A DNA stretch of 64,000 nucleotides from Benincasa hispida (GCF_009727055.1 NC_052359.1:15577558-15641557); one strand, 5' to 3'; positions 21,910-33,788 are shown, counted from the stretch's first letter. The notes: generated by a model not told the origin, from the letters alone. Numbers and translations: made by a program.

Positions 21910-24900
21910 TGATAACTTGTAGAAATACTAGTTATTTTAGTCTTTTACTTAGAATAATAAGGTTAGAAAAGTTGAATATACATTAATTTTACTAGGAATT
22001 TATGTTTAAAATGATACTTGTGTTAAATACATTTGAAATCCTTGCTGACTAGTTATCATGAGTTAATATGTGCCAAATTCTATATTTTGAAGTTATCACA
22101 GGAGTTGATTGCATGCGGTGATCCCAATGAAGAAAAATTGATCCCATGCCTTGGGATCTCTGACACTGACCTAGTGGATATTCTACCTCAGTTTCAGAAG
22201 GTTGACCATGATGGCAACACTAACATTCTCACCTACCTTATCAGTGATGGCGACTATCTAAGAGCGGAATTACCAAAGCACCTACCTTATCACCTATCTT
22301 ATCAGTGATGGCGACTATCTAACGAAGAACAAAGAGAGATTATTTTTTGAGAATCCTTCATCTCCACCATTCCCTCCAATTGACGATCAGAATCTTGTTA
22401 GTGTAAAACCTGAACCCTAATTACCTTAAGTAAGCAAGTGTAAGTTATGTGATGTCTTCCAATGAGTTGTAATGAGATTATGTTTTGGTTAGGAGTGATG
22501 GAAGAAGAAAGCAAACTAAAGAGCAAGAGAGCTCTCGGATGGCTATGTAGGAAAAAATGGTTAAATTTTGACTAAGTATGGGAAATCAAGAGGATACCAT
22601 GCTATCCTATGAGATTTAATACTGAATTGTGCTGTGAGTGGAGTGGGAAGAAAGTGGCTTAATCAAATCTCAGCCATTAATCTTCATTAGTGGGCTAAGT
22701 GGCCCAAGGAGATTTCAGGCAAGTAGCTTAGCGGTAGCATAGAAAGGAAGGCCAACTTCGTTTGAACGGTTTAGATAGATTACTCAGGCTATTTGTGTAA
22801 TTCTATTGGCATTTGAAATCTCTGTGTGTCTACTTTCTATCGCTGTTCTGCTGGAGGGAAAAATCACCGGAATAAAGTCGGAGGAGCAAAATAAAGACGA
22901 AGGATTCGTTTCTCGATGAATCTAGGCCATCAATGAAGAATTGAAACTCCAGGACAAATCACAAAGATTTTTTAGCTAAATATTTGAGGTAATATTGTTA
23001 ACTAAATTATAAATAACTTTGTAGAATAAAACTTTTTAGGATGAGGCCTGGAATTCGAGTTATATATTTTTGAAGTTTGAATTGGAAATTGTTGAACAAG
23101 CAGGTAGCTGTTTGAATTGGGGCCAATGATGAAAGTTTGATCTCCAAATCAAACGATGGGGAATTTTGAGCTGAAATTTTAAGGTAGAAGGCAGTTCCTT
23201 GAGATGAGTTCTGGAAATTTAGTTATGAATTGTTGAAATTGAATCTGGAGTTTGATGCTCCAAAATTTTTCTTAAGTATGGGGAGTGTGGGCGATCAAAG
23301 GGTGAATTCTTTTGACACTGAAGCCCTCCAAATTGGCTAAGTGTCCGACCTTCAAAGTGAACGGTAGAAGGCACAATGTGATGGTTTGGCATGTGAGCTT
23401 CATTTATTGAGTAGGCCTAAAAGGAAGGCTAATGTAAACACTAAGTAGTATGCTTATACGTGTAGGTTCAACGCCCATTGGAGAAGCCTATCAAGCCTTA
23501 AGGAAGCAAACTTAAAGGATCTGTGAGTGACTATAAATGATTTATAAATATTTTAATAATCCATGCTTTATTGACAGGTACTTTTATGCTAGTTAGTTTA
23601 AAAGAAGTTCCAAGCAACGCATTTCCCTAAAGTTTATAAATGCATGCTAGTTACAAAGTTTATGAAATATGCTTTAGTACAATGGTTGAACCATGGTAGT
23701 TCTCAAAAGAAGATTCTATGATATGTTTAAGTTACAAGTATTTGTATTATGTATTAAAGCATATGTGCTCTTAATGTTGTTGAGCATGCGTTAGCAAATG
23801 ATATTCTTATGAAAACTATGTTTTATGAGATCAAGCTTTCAGTAAGCTTGTTTTATGAAAATGTTTTCCTATCAGGTATTTTCAGCTCAATACTGGAGTA
23901 CAAGGAGAAGGTATTTGAGTTGTACTACCTGGTTTTAGTTATGTTATGATTTGGATACTGAAATACTTAGAGAAGGTATCAGAATAATTCACTCAGTTCA
24001 GTAATAAGAAGTGGTACCCTACTTTAGTTATGATCCTTGACGCCAGGATCCAGTTTGCTCTACATGTACGTATGACAGTTAATTAGTTCAGTAGGATTGA
24101 ACCACGAGGGTTCCTTCCTAGCACTGGCTGAAAGGTGTTGAACAAAAGGGTTCTCACCCCAGCCCAAGCTTATGTTTTAGAGATTGAGCAAAAGGGTTCT
24201 CTCTCAATTGGGAATCAGTTCAGCTATGTTTTCAGATACAATGGTCTTAAAAGTTTTATGTACACGTTTGCTTGGCAGCTTTCAGTTTAAGCATAAGATT
24301 TATGTTTTTATTAAGTCACTCACTGAGCTAGTAGCTCACCTTATTTTTAAATGTTTTCCATTCCCAGGTAGCGGTCAACTCCCCAGAAGCTAATTCTGTT
24401 GCTGCTCTGCCACTCAAAGACTCAAAGCTAAAGGAAGACTAGGTGTTTGTTCTGTAACACATGTTTTGTGCGTATAAGAACTAAACTTTATGTCATGGGC
24501 TCATTGGATCTTATAGTGTACATAGTTGTGAATGTGAATAGTAGCTATGGAACCCTGTTGATGTAAGAATGTTAAGTTTCCGTTAATATATTTAGTACGT
24601 TTAGTATGTTAAGCTCTGAGGTTGTGAATATTATCGTTATCAAGTCATAAATGCATATTAGGGTTTTAGAAAAGGTTTTAAATGTAAGTTAGGCAGTAAG
24701 TGCCGATGAGAGGGTCGGTAATTATTGTTGTCACATGGTCTTTTAGGTTATGAAGGTAATCTGGGAGGGGGTGTGACAGTTAGAGTAGAGCTTGAGAGAG
24801 CCTATCCACTTCATTCTACCATCAAACATCAATAGCCTTGACAATCATCTGTTTGAAGCAAGAGATTGCTAAAAACAACTTTTCATTCATTTTTTTTGTC

Positions 24901-25806
24901 ATCTTTATCAGTTGTATTATATTTCGAGCTAAGAAATTATTTCATCTGTAATCTACATATCTAGCTTTATATATATATATATATATATATTTATTTCAAT
25001 GCATCATGACTACATCCATTTTCTTCTCTCTTTTTACCATATTCTCCTTTATTGTCATGAGTAACTAATTGTCTACGAGGTAAAGGGGAAGTTCGATATC
25101 ATGAGCTAAGTTGAGAGTTTAAAGAGTTAATCTTGTTTGCTTAGTGTGAGGGTATGAAAATGCTTTCCTATGATCACTCATTCAGTCAAGTAGCTATAAC
25201 AACCTGCTCGAGAGGGTAAGTAGTTGTGGAACTCACTAAGCGAAGTAAGAAGTGGTTTTAGAGATAAAAATAACCTTATGACTAATGCAACATCATTCAT
25301 GCATCATAAAGATATGACAAATGTGGCTTGCCACCAAGAGGTGTGCCACAAATGAATGATGCGATCTGGAATTACTCTTGATGTCAACTTAGGGACTTGA
25401 TATTGGCTTCCCCGAAACCTTGTCTTCTCCATTCATTTTCACATACGTCAAAAGCTATTGATTATCGTAGCAGTCTTAGATCTAGTTTCTATATGCTCTT
25501 AGTTTGTTTAGATAGCCATAACGTAGTCTTTATCACATGATTTCATTTTTTATTGTATATTGTTAGTTTTTTCCGTAGAACATATTATCGTGCAATTTTT
25601 TTAGTTACAAATTCCCCATGTTTGACCTTGGATCCTTTCGAGAAACCTGTGACCTTTTTATATTTGACAAGTTACAAGAAAACTTATGATAGGAGCACAT
25701 ACTTGCATACACATATTTAGTTTAGTGCATTGTCCATTGAGCTTAAGTGTACACCAGATGACATAATCATAGCAAGTTCAACATAAAAAGATCTTTGAAA
25801 CCAACA
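21910..25806 (+). repeat. 5' LTR of the pol-less Gypsy element (interrupted)
   Basis: Starts TGATAACTTG and ends ACCAACA. 22402-24778 is a later solo LTR. Compared with the 3' LTR it lacks the block with the TATA box (equivalent of about 44940-45050) and has a small local duplication at 22236-22320 instead. It contains an AT microsatellite at 24967-24992. The 91-residue frame at 22033-22308 is LTR sequence; its copy in the 3' LTR is not open. Confidence 0.85.
22402..24778 (+). repeat. Gypsy-type solo LTR with perfect TSD
   Basis: GTTAG at 22397-22401 and 24779-24783; TGTAAAACC start, GTGTGACA end; 2377 bases. The empty site is visible in the 3' LTR near 45115. It shares 24326-24420 with the minus-strand LTR at 13207-15189. 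Confidence 0.93.
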
Positions 25807-25810
25807 AGTT

Positions 25811-25830
25811 TTTGGTGCCGTTGTTGAGGA
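25811..25830 (+). other. Primer binding site, tRNA-Asp type
   Basis: TTTGGTGCCGTTGTTGAGGA, five bases after the LTR end, resembles the TGGCGCCGTTGCCGGGGA site of Athila/Tat elements, with several transitions. Confidence 0.8.
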
Positions 25831-25901
25831 ATTGACAACTGACTGTCTGTTTGTTTATGTGTTTTGCAAGCACCTTTTGATTTTTAAGAGTATTGTACGT
25901 T

Positions 25902-26575
25902 ATGCGACTAGGCAACAAACAATATATGAGTTCAAGGACTGAAATCGAACTCAATATTGACCCTGAGATCAAGAGAACTTTTCGTCACCGACAAAGAAGA
26001 AATAGAAGAAGAAAGAATATGACTAACAACAATAACCAAAATCACTAGGGCACAGGAAATGGATTATTCGAGCAAGGTCAATACATCCTATTTTTTTTGT
26101 TGCAGACCACAATATTCCCATGAGAAACTATGCGACCCTGAATCTATTTGATTTTTCACCTGGTATTATGTGGCAAACCATCAACGAATGCAATGTTCGA
26201 GATTAAATCAGTTATGCTTCAGATGAATCAAACTGCAGGGAAATTCAGAGGGATGCCGGGTGAAAATCCCACACCCTCCTAACAGGGTTTATAGTAATGT
26301 GTAATACATTCTCTCTTCCTGGTGTAATGTCGGAGGGAATCAAGCTTTCTTTTTTCCCTTACACTCTCCGCGATGAGGCCAAGAGATGGGCCTATTCCTT
26401 GAAGCCTTACTATGGAGGCTCAATTGATCAAGATAAGGAAACCATTGACCTAGGAAGGCAAACTCGATCACTCGTATTGAAGACTCCGTGCAGTGATCTC
26501 ACTCTAATCTTTTTAAGGATGTCTTCTCTATCTTTACTATGCTTTTTAGATAACAAATTGATTTTCTTTGTTTGA
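25902..26575 (+). pseudogene. Athila-like gag, broken
   Basis: An ATG at 25902 opens a 48-codon frame with 'ELNIDPEIKRTFRHRQRRNR', the basic N-terminus of Athila Gag, ended by a stop at 26046-26048. From 26196 another frame reads 'FEIKSVMLQMNQTAGKFRGM', then after two stops and a frameshift 'CNTFSLPGVMSEGIKLSFFP' and 'YTLRDEAKRWAYSL', the conserved centre of the retrotransposon Gag domain (Pfam Retrotrans_gag type). The similarity ends near 26420. Gag would form the particle and package RNA. No zinc knuckle or protease follows; the text becomes non-coding and then the extra ORF begins. Confidence 0.8.
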
Positions 26576-27027
26576 TTTTTGCTATTTTGGATTTTTATTT
26601 CCTGATTTCTTAACCTGACTATATTTGAAATTTAATTCTTGTCCATGCGATAATTGATGAATGTTGCGATTTCTTGGCGTATGCGATAATTTTGAACATT
26701 ATGTGATAATTTTAAGATCAATCAAGCTAAACAAATGAAATGTGTAAAGTTTCTTAGGTTAAGTCCCGAGGGCCATTAAGAGCGCTGCCAGATGAAACAT
26801 CCTTTCGTTTGACCCACATTTAATGGGATGTCAGTAATTGACATCATTACCTTCGTTGTTTGCGTTTCCCAAGTCAAATGCCTATAAGATCCTTACCCCT
26901 TCCCTATTTCAATCTTTTATCGCCTTCATCTAAACCCTAAACCCATCAACCTCTCCGAGCGCTCACCTTTCCCACAATCTCCGATCACCTTCTTCTAAAG
27001 TTCTTTACCCTTTTCTTGCTGGATTCT
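26576..27027 (+). other. Spacer between gag and extra ORF, possible promoter and leader
   Basis: Non-coding. 26850-27027 changes from AT-rich to C/T-rich text with a TATA-like 'cctataaga' near 26880-26890 and then a pyrimidine-rich leader directly before the ATG at 27028. This could be an internal promoter for the extra ORF; that is inference. Confidence 0.35.
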
Positions 27028-27390
27028 ATGGCTTCCTAGAAACCCAACAACTCAGAGTCCATCTCTGAAAGCACTGGAAGCAAATCTGGCTAAACAAGCT
27101 CCTTAGCTCCGTCAGAAAGCAACCCCATTTCGATGAGGGAAGCGACATTCTTGGCCGCAAGATTCAAAACTCTCACCCAACTTAAACTTCCCTGACCACC
27201 CATCCGTCCAAAAACCATAATCTAGAAACCAAATTCATCTTCTGCTGCTTCTTGAGCAACATGGAGAAGGATGAGGGATTGATTGAAGTCAGAGTATTTA
27301 ACTAGGCTATACTATAAGAAGAAAGCCAGGTTGGAGTGGTGGTGGTATTGTAAGGGGAAACCCTTGCGATCATGAATCCTAAGAGAAAGC
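27028..27390 (+). pseudogene. Extra ORF of pol-less Gypsy element, N-terminal part
   Basis: From ATG at 27028 one frame reads 'MAS(stop)KPNNSESISESTGSKS' and, after a second stop, 'TSSLAPSESNPISMREATFL' and 'AARFKTLTQ', a Ser-rich start then a short hydrophobic block. The stop after MAS is TAG and could be a former TGG. The frame decays by about 27190. The text is cut at 27390 by the Athila insertion (TSD AAAGC) and continues at 39282. I infer one extra protein, in the place where Athila elements carry an additional ORF downstream of pol. Confidence 0.5.
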
Positions 27391-28950
27391 TGGCCGGTTG
27401 ACGGATTCATCGTGTTCGTACACCCGCTTCAAACGCAAATAAAAACTTGTATGCTCCGAACTACCCCCTTATACTAATTGGGAGTACAAGTTGTAAGTTT
27501 GAGGTCGAACCACAGAGAGCCGAATATAGATTTCTCAAGGATTGGAACTTCTAGGAAGCAACCAAAGGGGGGGGGGGGGGTTGTGAGAAATTCTAAAATA
27601 AAATTGCTAGAGAACAAAAGTAGACCAATAAACGAATGTGATAATTTATCAATCGAATAAATACTTAGCTTGGGTAATTATAGTTTAGTTCATTTCTCAT
27701 CAATTCTATCACGGACTACTCTAAAGATGCATGGGAATATTCAAATTAAAACTTAGCCTATTCAGTTAGAATCCTAAACGGTAGTCCATAAAATCAAGTT
27801 AATTAACAGGAAAGTGAGGATCCTCAACCAACCAACCAATCAATCAATCAATCAATAGGCATTAAGATTAAGGGCAAAACTAAGCCAATTAATTGATTTC
27901 CATCGTGTAACCAATTAATTGAGCGAGATTTATCTAAGTTAGAAAATAAATACTTGCTGATTGGAATCCCAAATTAACACAACAAACTAACTTAACTCAT
28001 GCTTCTAGGTGACGACTACCTAACGATTGTAAATTAGGGCCAATCAAAGCAATCAATTTAACATGCACATCTAATTTGTCAGATTATCCCATACACGAAA
28101 ATTGAAGAATAAGCTCAAGATAAATTCTAAAAAATTTATAATAAAAACTCACAGAATTACAATACAAGTCCCAAGAATTGAATTTGAACCTAACTGAACT
28201 AACAAACCCAAGCTAAGTTCTTACCCTTTAGCCTCTAATCATGCTTGAATTCATTACAATTGGCACAGGAGAAGGCCTTTTATAGAATTTTGGTGTAAAA
28301 ACGAAGCTAAAACTATGCTGGACAGAGCGACAATGTTCAAGAATTGCTGTACTTGGGGATGTTGTAATCAGCTGACCCAAAATTATTCTTTTATAAAATT
28401 TCCGCATCGTCGCAATACTAGGAAGAACGTTGCAATGCTACAACGCATAATGGTCGAGCATCAGGCACGCATTGCAGCACTAGCTTAATGCTGCATTGCG
28501 CTCGCATTGGGGCTATATATCTATCAAACCACGTAGCGTTGCAACGCTCACCAGGAGCGTCGCAACGTTGCATATTCTGTCTTAGATCATTGAAGGGCAA
28601 CATTGGGGAATGGTGCGACGGTGGCATTGGGACATCTCCAGAGCGTTGCAACGCTTGTGGCAGCGTTGCAACGCTACCTAACATTCAAGCATTCTACCTT
28701 CTAGCATTTTGCTAGCGTTGAACTTAAGCTTATGGGGAGGGTTGCAATGCTTGGCAGGGTAGCAGTCTTCACTCCTTCGTCATTTGATCAATTTAGCTCG
28801 TAACTTCGTCATTTTAGCACCCTTTTGTCCCGAACGGTTAATCCGACTGCTTGTATGCTCAAATCCTCCAAAATGATCAATTTAACCGAATTAAGTAGCT
28901 AAAAAATCCAGAGTTAAGTGGAAGAAGATGCCACATTTCCAGTACTATCA
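27391..28950 (-). repeat. 3' LTR of the Athila element
   Basis: Aligns with 37710-39276. Plus-strand start TGGCCGGTTGAC after the TSD. The inner end CTATCA occurs twice because a 125-base segment is duplicated (28950 or 29075). It has a G14 homopolymer at 27567-27580 where the 5' LTR has a T run. Contains the GTTGCAACGCT array. Confidence 0.88.
28420..28760 (-). repeat. AGCGTTGCAACGCT palindrome array, Athila 3' LTR
   Basis: Three exact copies of the core GCGTTGCAACGCT (near 28527, 28631, 28659) and several one-base variants in 340 bases. The 14-mer AGCGTTGCAACGCT is its own reverse complement. Opposed open frames here (28418-28684 minus, 28488-28715 plus) are by-products of the symmetry. 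Confidence 0.92.
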
Positions 28951-29134
28951 AACTAAAAGGTTCCTTACTCAAGCCTCAACAGTCAATCTAGAATGAATTT
29001 CACAATTGAACCAAATTAAGTAGCTAAAAAATCCAGAGTTAAGTGGAAGAAGATGCCACATTTCCAGTGCTATCAAACTAGAAGGTTCCTTACTTAAGCC
29101 TCAATAGTCAATCTAGAATGAATTTCACAATTGA
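28885..29134. repeat. 125-base tandem duplication at the inner LTR edge
   Basis: 28885-29009 and 29010-29134 are nearly identical (about five differences by eye). The unit covers the LTR end plus adjacent internal sequence. Confidence 0.9.
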
Positions 29135-30399
29135 TTAGGTAATCAAAAAAGTGTTCCATCATTTCATGAACGGTTTGAAAATTTTTAAAATTTTGAATGT
29201 ATGTTCAAGCTCAAAGTTATTTATTTTGAACAAGAGCAAGCCCAGAATGGCCTTATGAGTCTTCCATTTGTTTTCCCCTACACTGGCTTGAAGGGTCTTG
29301 AATTAGCTTTCCCAAATTCAAAGTGGTAATGACATAATATGGTATCGGTCAAAATCTAGTCATCCATCACCTTACTGCATGCTTTTCTTTCTCGTTCATT
29401 GTTATTATCTCTTTTTTTTTTTAAAGCTCAAGGGGAAACTTAATCAAGGAAACCGACTTTCATTTTGGCTTGCCCACACGGGNNNNNNNNNNNNNNNNCA
29501 TGCGAGTCATCCAACTACGGGCCAATTTTCCTTTAAAAGTGCCTAAGCTTACTCATTCCTCTAGGACACTTTAGCTTAGAGGTAAACCACGTGTGTTATG
29601 GCCGTCCCAGGTTAATCATACTCTTGAAGAAGAGGAGTAGACCCCTGAACATGCATAAATTAAAATTCTCTTTTCTTTTTTTTACTAGGCGACAATGATA
29701 TCAATTGACTAAATCTCAAGAATGCATTACTAAACTGAATTGCGAAAAGACTAATATCTATCATTAAGGCTTATTAGAGTGACAACAAACTTATAGTCCT
29801 ATAATTCGATTCTAAGCAAGCAAACAGGTCAAGATGAATATGCAAAGGGCTTGGAGATGTAAAAAAAAAAAAAAAAACATTAAGCAGAATTTATAAAAAA
29901 CATCATGAAAATTAATGACCCTTTGATGTAACCTTTTCTTAATGCAAAAACAATTCATATGAGTGCGTCATAGACTAGTCATCGTAACGAACAAAACAAC
30001 AAGACAAACTCAATCAAGCAAGCATTGTCCGAGCACAGTGCTTAGGACCCCAAATATAAAAAAAACAACCCAAAAATAGCTAATTCAAACATCCGACCCC
30101 CAACTTTTAAAGCACACCTTGTCCCCGATGTGATTAAAATGAAATACGGGGGGATCAAAATACTTTCCTGAACAATGGAATGAAAGGAGGATGCAGGACA
30201 CTTAGCTTAGTTCATTTTCTCCAAAAATCCTAGTAAATAAGAATAATAGAAAGAATTATGCCCAACAAAATAAATGAAAAGTAAAAAGAGAAAATATTGA
30301 ATTGAAATCTAATCCTAGAAAACAAGTAAATTTTAATCCTGACTGCCTCCACGTAGTGTAAGTATTTATGGTCAGTTGCTCGACTGTGATGGCTCAATC
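29135..30399 (-). other. 3' untranslated part of the Athila element, with assembly gap
   Basis: No coding domain. On the minus strand 29640-29530 resembles 54260-54345 of the element at 50.8 kb ('ctctaagctaaagtgtcc', 'gaggaatgagtaa'). Sixteen Ns at 29483-29498 mark a gap of unproven length. Confidence 0.7.
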
Positions 30400-31520
30400 T
30401 CAGATGTAGATCGACGAGTCCAATCGGTAGGCGATGTCAAAGAAGTTCAACGACTCACCATCTTGGAAGACCTTCAACCTATGCCCATTGACCTTAATAA
30501 CCTTCCCTGTCTCAAGATTAACAATGTCTACTGCACTATAAGGATAAACGTGAGAAACATCAAATGGTCCAATCCACTTGGACCGGAGTTTACCAGGCAT
30601 AAATTTCAATCGAGAGTTATAAAGAAGTATCTTTTGTCCTACCTGAAACTCCTTGGATGCAAACATTTTTTCATGAAGGTCCTTCACTCTGTTCTTATAA
30701 ATCAAAGAATTATCAAAACATTCTAACCTCAGCTCTTCTAGCTCTTGAAGTTGTAGAAGTCTGGCCTCCCCAACTGCCTCTAAGTCCTAATTGCACTTCT
30801 TGATTGCCTAATAAGCCTTGTGCTAGATTTCAACTGGAAGATGGCAAGTCTTACCATAAACCATCCAGTAGGAGGACATCTCAATAGGAGTTTTGAAAGT
30901 TATCTTGTAAGCCCATAGAGTGTCATCCAGTTGGAGGCTCCAATCCTTTCTTCCTGGGTTGACCACCTTTTCCAAAATGGTCTTTACTTCCTTGTTGGAC
31001 ACCTTCGCCTGTCCATTAGTTTGAGGGTGGTATGGGGTTGCAATATGATGTCGAACACCGTAGTTCTTCAATAAGAAGGCAATGACCCGATTGCAAAAGT
31101 GTGATCTTTGGTCGCTAATGATTCCTTTAGGGAAGCCAAATCTGCATAGAATGTTAGTCTTCAGGAAACCTGCAACCACTTTAGCATCATTACTAACTAT
31201 GGCCTTTTCTTCTACCCATTTGGAAACATAGTCCACTGCCAGCAAAATGTACTTATGCCCACAAGAAGGAAAAGGTCCCCACAAAGTCAATCCCCCAAAT
31301 ATTAAATATCTCATAAAATAAGATAGGGAATTGTGGCAGCTCATTCCTATGGGATAGTTCGCCAGATTTCTGTCATCGTTTACAAATTTTATAGATAAAA
31401 TTTGCATCTCTAAATAATGTGTCCCAATATAAACTAGAATCTAAGACTTTCTTGGCCGTTCTTTTGGGACTGAAGTGTCCTCTACATTTATGCCTATGAC
31501 AAAATTCAAGGACAAAAAAC
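30400..31520 (-). pseudogene. Athila integrase (broken, catalytic Glu lost)
   Basis: The zinc head is around 31510-31370: 'CHRHKCRGHFS' (His-His side) and 'YKICKR(stop)QKSG', where the last Cys is now a stop. The core lies in 31407-30823: Asp in 'LLAVDYVSKW', Asp in 'GIISDQRSHFCN', then 'PYHPQTNGQAKVSNKE'. Thirty-five residues after the second Asp the expected Glu is Lys (codon 31013-31015). The C-terminal domain is at 30705-30400 with '[18 protein letters not shown]' and 'VNGHRLKVF', in a separate frame. No chromodomain seen. It would insert element cDNA; this copy cannot. Confidence 0.92.
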
Positions 31521-32420
31521 TCATCATTAGTCACATACCTCCTAACTACCTGATCTGAACAAAATTTTCACAGAATAGGGTCCTCCTAAACATAATACTT
31601 TGACTCACTCTTGATTTTATCCTGTCTATGCTAATTCATACCATGAGGGAACTCGCCAATGGTCAACTAGTTCACAATATCAGCATACTAGGTAGTCATA
31701 GAAATACCATCTGCTTGCATCAAAGTATGGTCAGGGAAGTCTCCATCAGAATTGAGGCAACCTCCATCAGCTACTATCCTGTTCAGGTGATCGACAATGA
31801 CAGTCTTGCATCCCTTTCTGCCCTAAAGTCTCAGGTTAAACTCCTAGAGGAGAAGAACCCACCTCAGCAATCTGGGCTTGGACTCCTTCTTTCACATCAG
31901 GTAGCGCAGAGCTGCATGGTCAGAAAAAACAATAACTTCAGATTCTATAATATAAGGGCAAAATTTTTCTAAAGCAAAATGATAGCTAAAAACTTCTTCT
32001 CTGTCGTGGTGTAGTTGCATTGTACCGGGTTTAGGGTCTTTGAAGCGTAGTATATCACGTGATGTCTCTTATCAACCTTCTACCCAACACTGCTCCTACA
32101 GCATGGTCACTCGTATCACACATGATCTCGAAGGGAAAATCCTAATGAGGAACCTAAATAACTGGAGTGCATGACAAGGCGCACTTTAGCATATCAAAAC
32201 TTCTCCTGCAATCATCATTGAAATCAAAGGCCACATCCTCTAGGAGGAAAGAGGTCATTTGCTGAGCAATCTTACTAAAATCTTTAAAACTTGTGATAGA
32301 AACCTGCATGACCAAGAAATGAATGAACCTCCCTCACATTTGTGGGGTAAGGGAGCTTAGCAATAACATCAATCTTAACAGGGTCTACCACTATGCCATG
32401 TTCAGATACTATGTGTCCTA
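31521..32420 (-). pseudogene. Athila RNase H region (broken)
   Basis: Minus strand around 32050-31880 reads 'YYASKTLNPVQCNYTTTEKK', 'FLAIIFALEKFCPYIIESEV' and 'IVFSDHAALRYLM', the RT-type RNase H block of Gypsy elements with the Asp of 'FSDHAAL'; a stop follows at once. Upstream text toward 32420 is the RT connection ('LVGHIVSE'-like words) in decayed frames. Nothing is open over 60 codons on this strand. The 114-residue plus-strand frame at 31628 is a shadow. Confidence 0.78.
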
Positions 32421-32821
32421 CTAATACAATGCCACATGAGGCCATGAATGACATTTTTCAAAGTTAAGAAACAGGTTAGACTTAATGCATCTTTCTAGCA
32501 CCCTAGACAAATTAGACAAACAATCAACAAATGAGTCTCTATATATAGTAAAGTCATCTATAAAAACCTCCATGCGTTTTACAATAAACTCAGAAAATAT
32601 GGACATTATACAACGTTGAAATGTGCCAGAAGTATTACATAGTCCAAATGGCATTCTTCTGAAGGCGAAAGTGGCATAGGGACATGTAAAGGTCGTCTTC
32701 TGTTAGTCCTTCTGGCTAATTGGGATATGACAGAAACCTGAAAAATCATCAAGGAAATAGAAGAAGGGCTTTCTAGCTAGCCTTTCATGCATTTGATCGA
32801 TGAAGGGGATAGGGAAGTGGT
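32421..32821 (-). pseudogene. Athila reverse transcriptase, catalytic half
   Basis: Read from 32821 downward: 'KDHFPIPFIDQMHERLARKP' then 'FFYFLDDFSGF' with the first catalytic Asp region, and from 32654 'MPFGLCNTSGTFQRCIMSIF' followed by 'VKRMEVFIDDFTIYRDSF', where FIDD is the catalytic box, and 'NLFLNFEKCHS'. Catalytic Asp residues remain. A stop and frameshift lie near 32700 ('KD(stop)QKTTFTCPY'). Its N-terminal half lies beyond the solo LTR at 34784-35117. Confidence 0.9.
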
Positions 32822-33709
32822 CCTTTTGATGCGTTGAGAATGTGATGAAATAATGGTATGAAATTGTGGTGGTGGATTATGCGTTGCACATGCAAGTTTT
32901 CCTAGTAAAATCCAAGTATAAATTCTACTAGGTTTCTTGGTAAGTCCAGGGTCGAACACAGGGATTACTGAGATATTATATGTTGGTAAATTTTGATTCC
33001 TTTGCGGTGACAAATACAAATAAGTGGTTGATGTGTTGTTTTAAGTATAGATCCTATGCGGCGGATTCGAGTAAAGAGTTGATGACAGTGAAAGTTACAA
33101 TGAGTATGCGGGGAACGGGTTGAGAAGGGATTTAGCTAACACTTCCTAAGATTGTGTTCAAGTTATGCGATCATGCTACACACACATAACAACATGTCAT
33201 CTCTCAATGAAAATGCCATAGTTCTGGTTTCTAGGACGCATGCGATGTATATGATAATGTCTATAGGACTTTTGTCTAAGCCTCTATTCTTGTCTATGCG
33301 AAGATGAATGATACAAACATACACAAGGTGACTGCATACTATCATATCCTATTTCTAGGGCGCATGTGATGCATAATAGCAAACAAAAGTTATCTCTAAG
33401 TTTCTATCTCTTACTTATGCGGTTCTAATCTGACTCTCTTAAGCCTAGATTCTAACCTGACTCTTTCAAGTCTAGGTTCTTTCTTTAGTCTACTCTCTCA
33501 AGTATCTCTAAAGGATGAAGGACGCATACATAAGACAAGATGATCGCATAAAGTGAAGATCTTAGGTCATGCTAGCTAAGTGCTTCTCAACCCATTCGGA
33601 AATTTAGTTACTCATGCGCAATGTGAAGAGATTGAACAGATGTTGAGATGAAAATTTCATTTTATAAATAAAGTCAGAATAAAAAACGACAATGGAAAGT
33701 AAGGATAGT

Positions 33710-33788
33710 AAGCCCGGTAGCAATGTCTTGCTTCCCGAGGCTTTTGATAGGAAGCCCGGTAGCAATGTCTTGCTTCCCGAGGCTTTTA
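33710..33788. repeat. 42-base tandem duplication in solo LTR
   Basis: 'aagcccggtagcaatgtctt' and its continuation start at 33710 and again at 33752 with no difference over 37 bases, so it is recent or conserved. Confidence 0.92.

Noticed and set aside
22033..22308. 91-residue plus-strand frame that looks protein-like
   Set aside because: It lies wholly in an LTR, and the matching segment of the sister LTR (42830-42985 plus 44872-44940) is not open.
28418..28715. Opposed frames with Cys and Arg rich translations considered as small genes
   Set aside because: They are read through the self-complementary GTTGCAACGCT array in an LTR; the paired LTR gives different frames.
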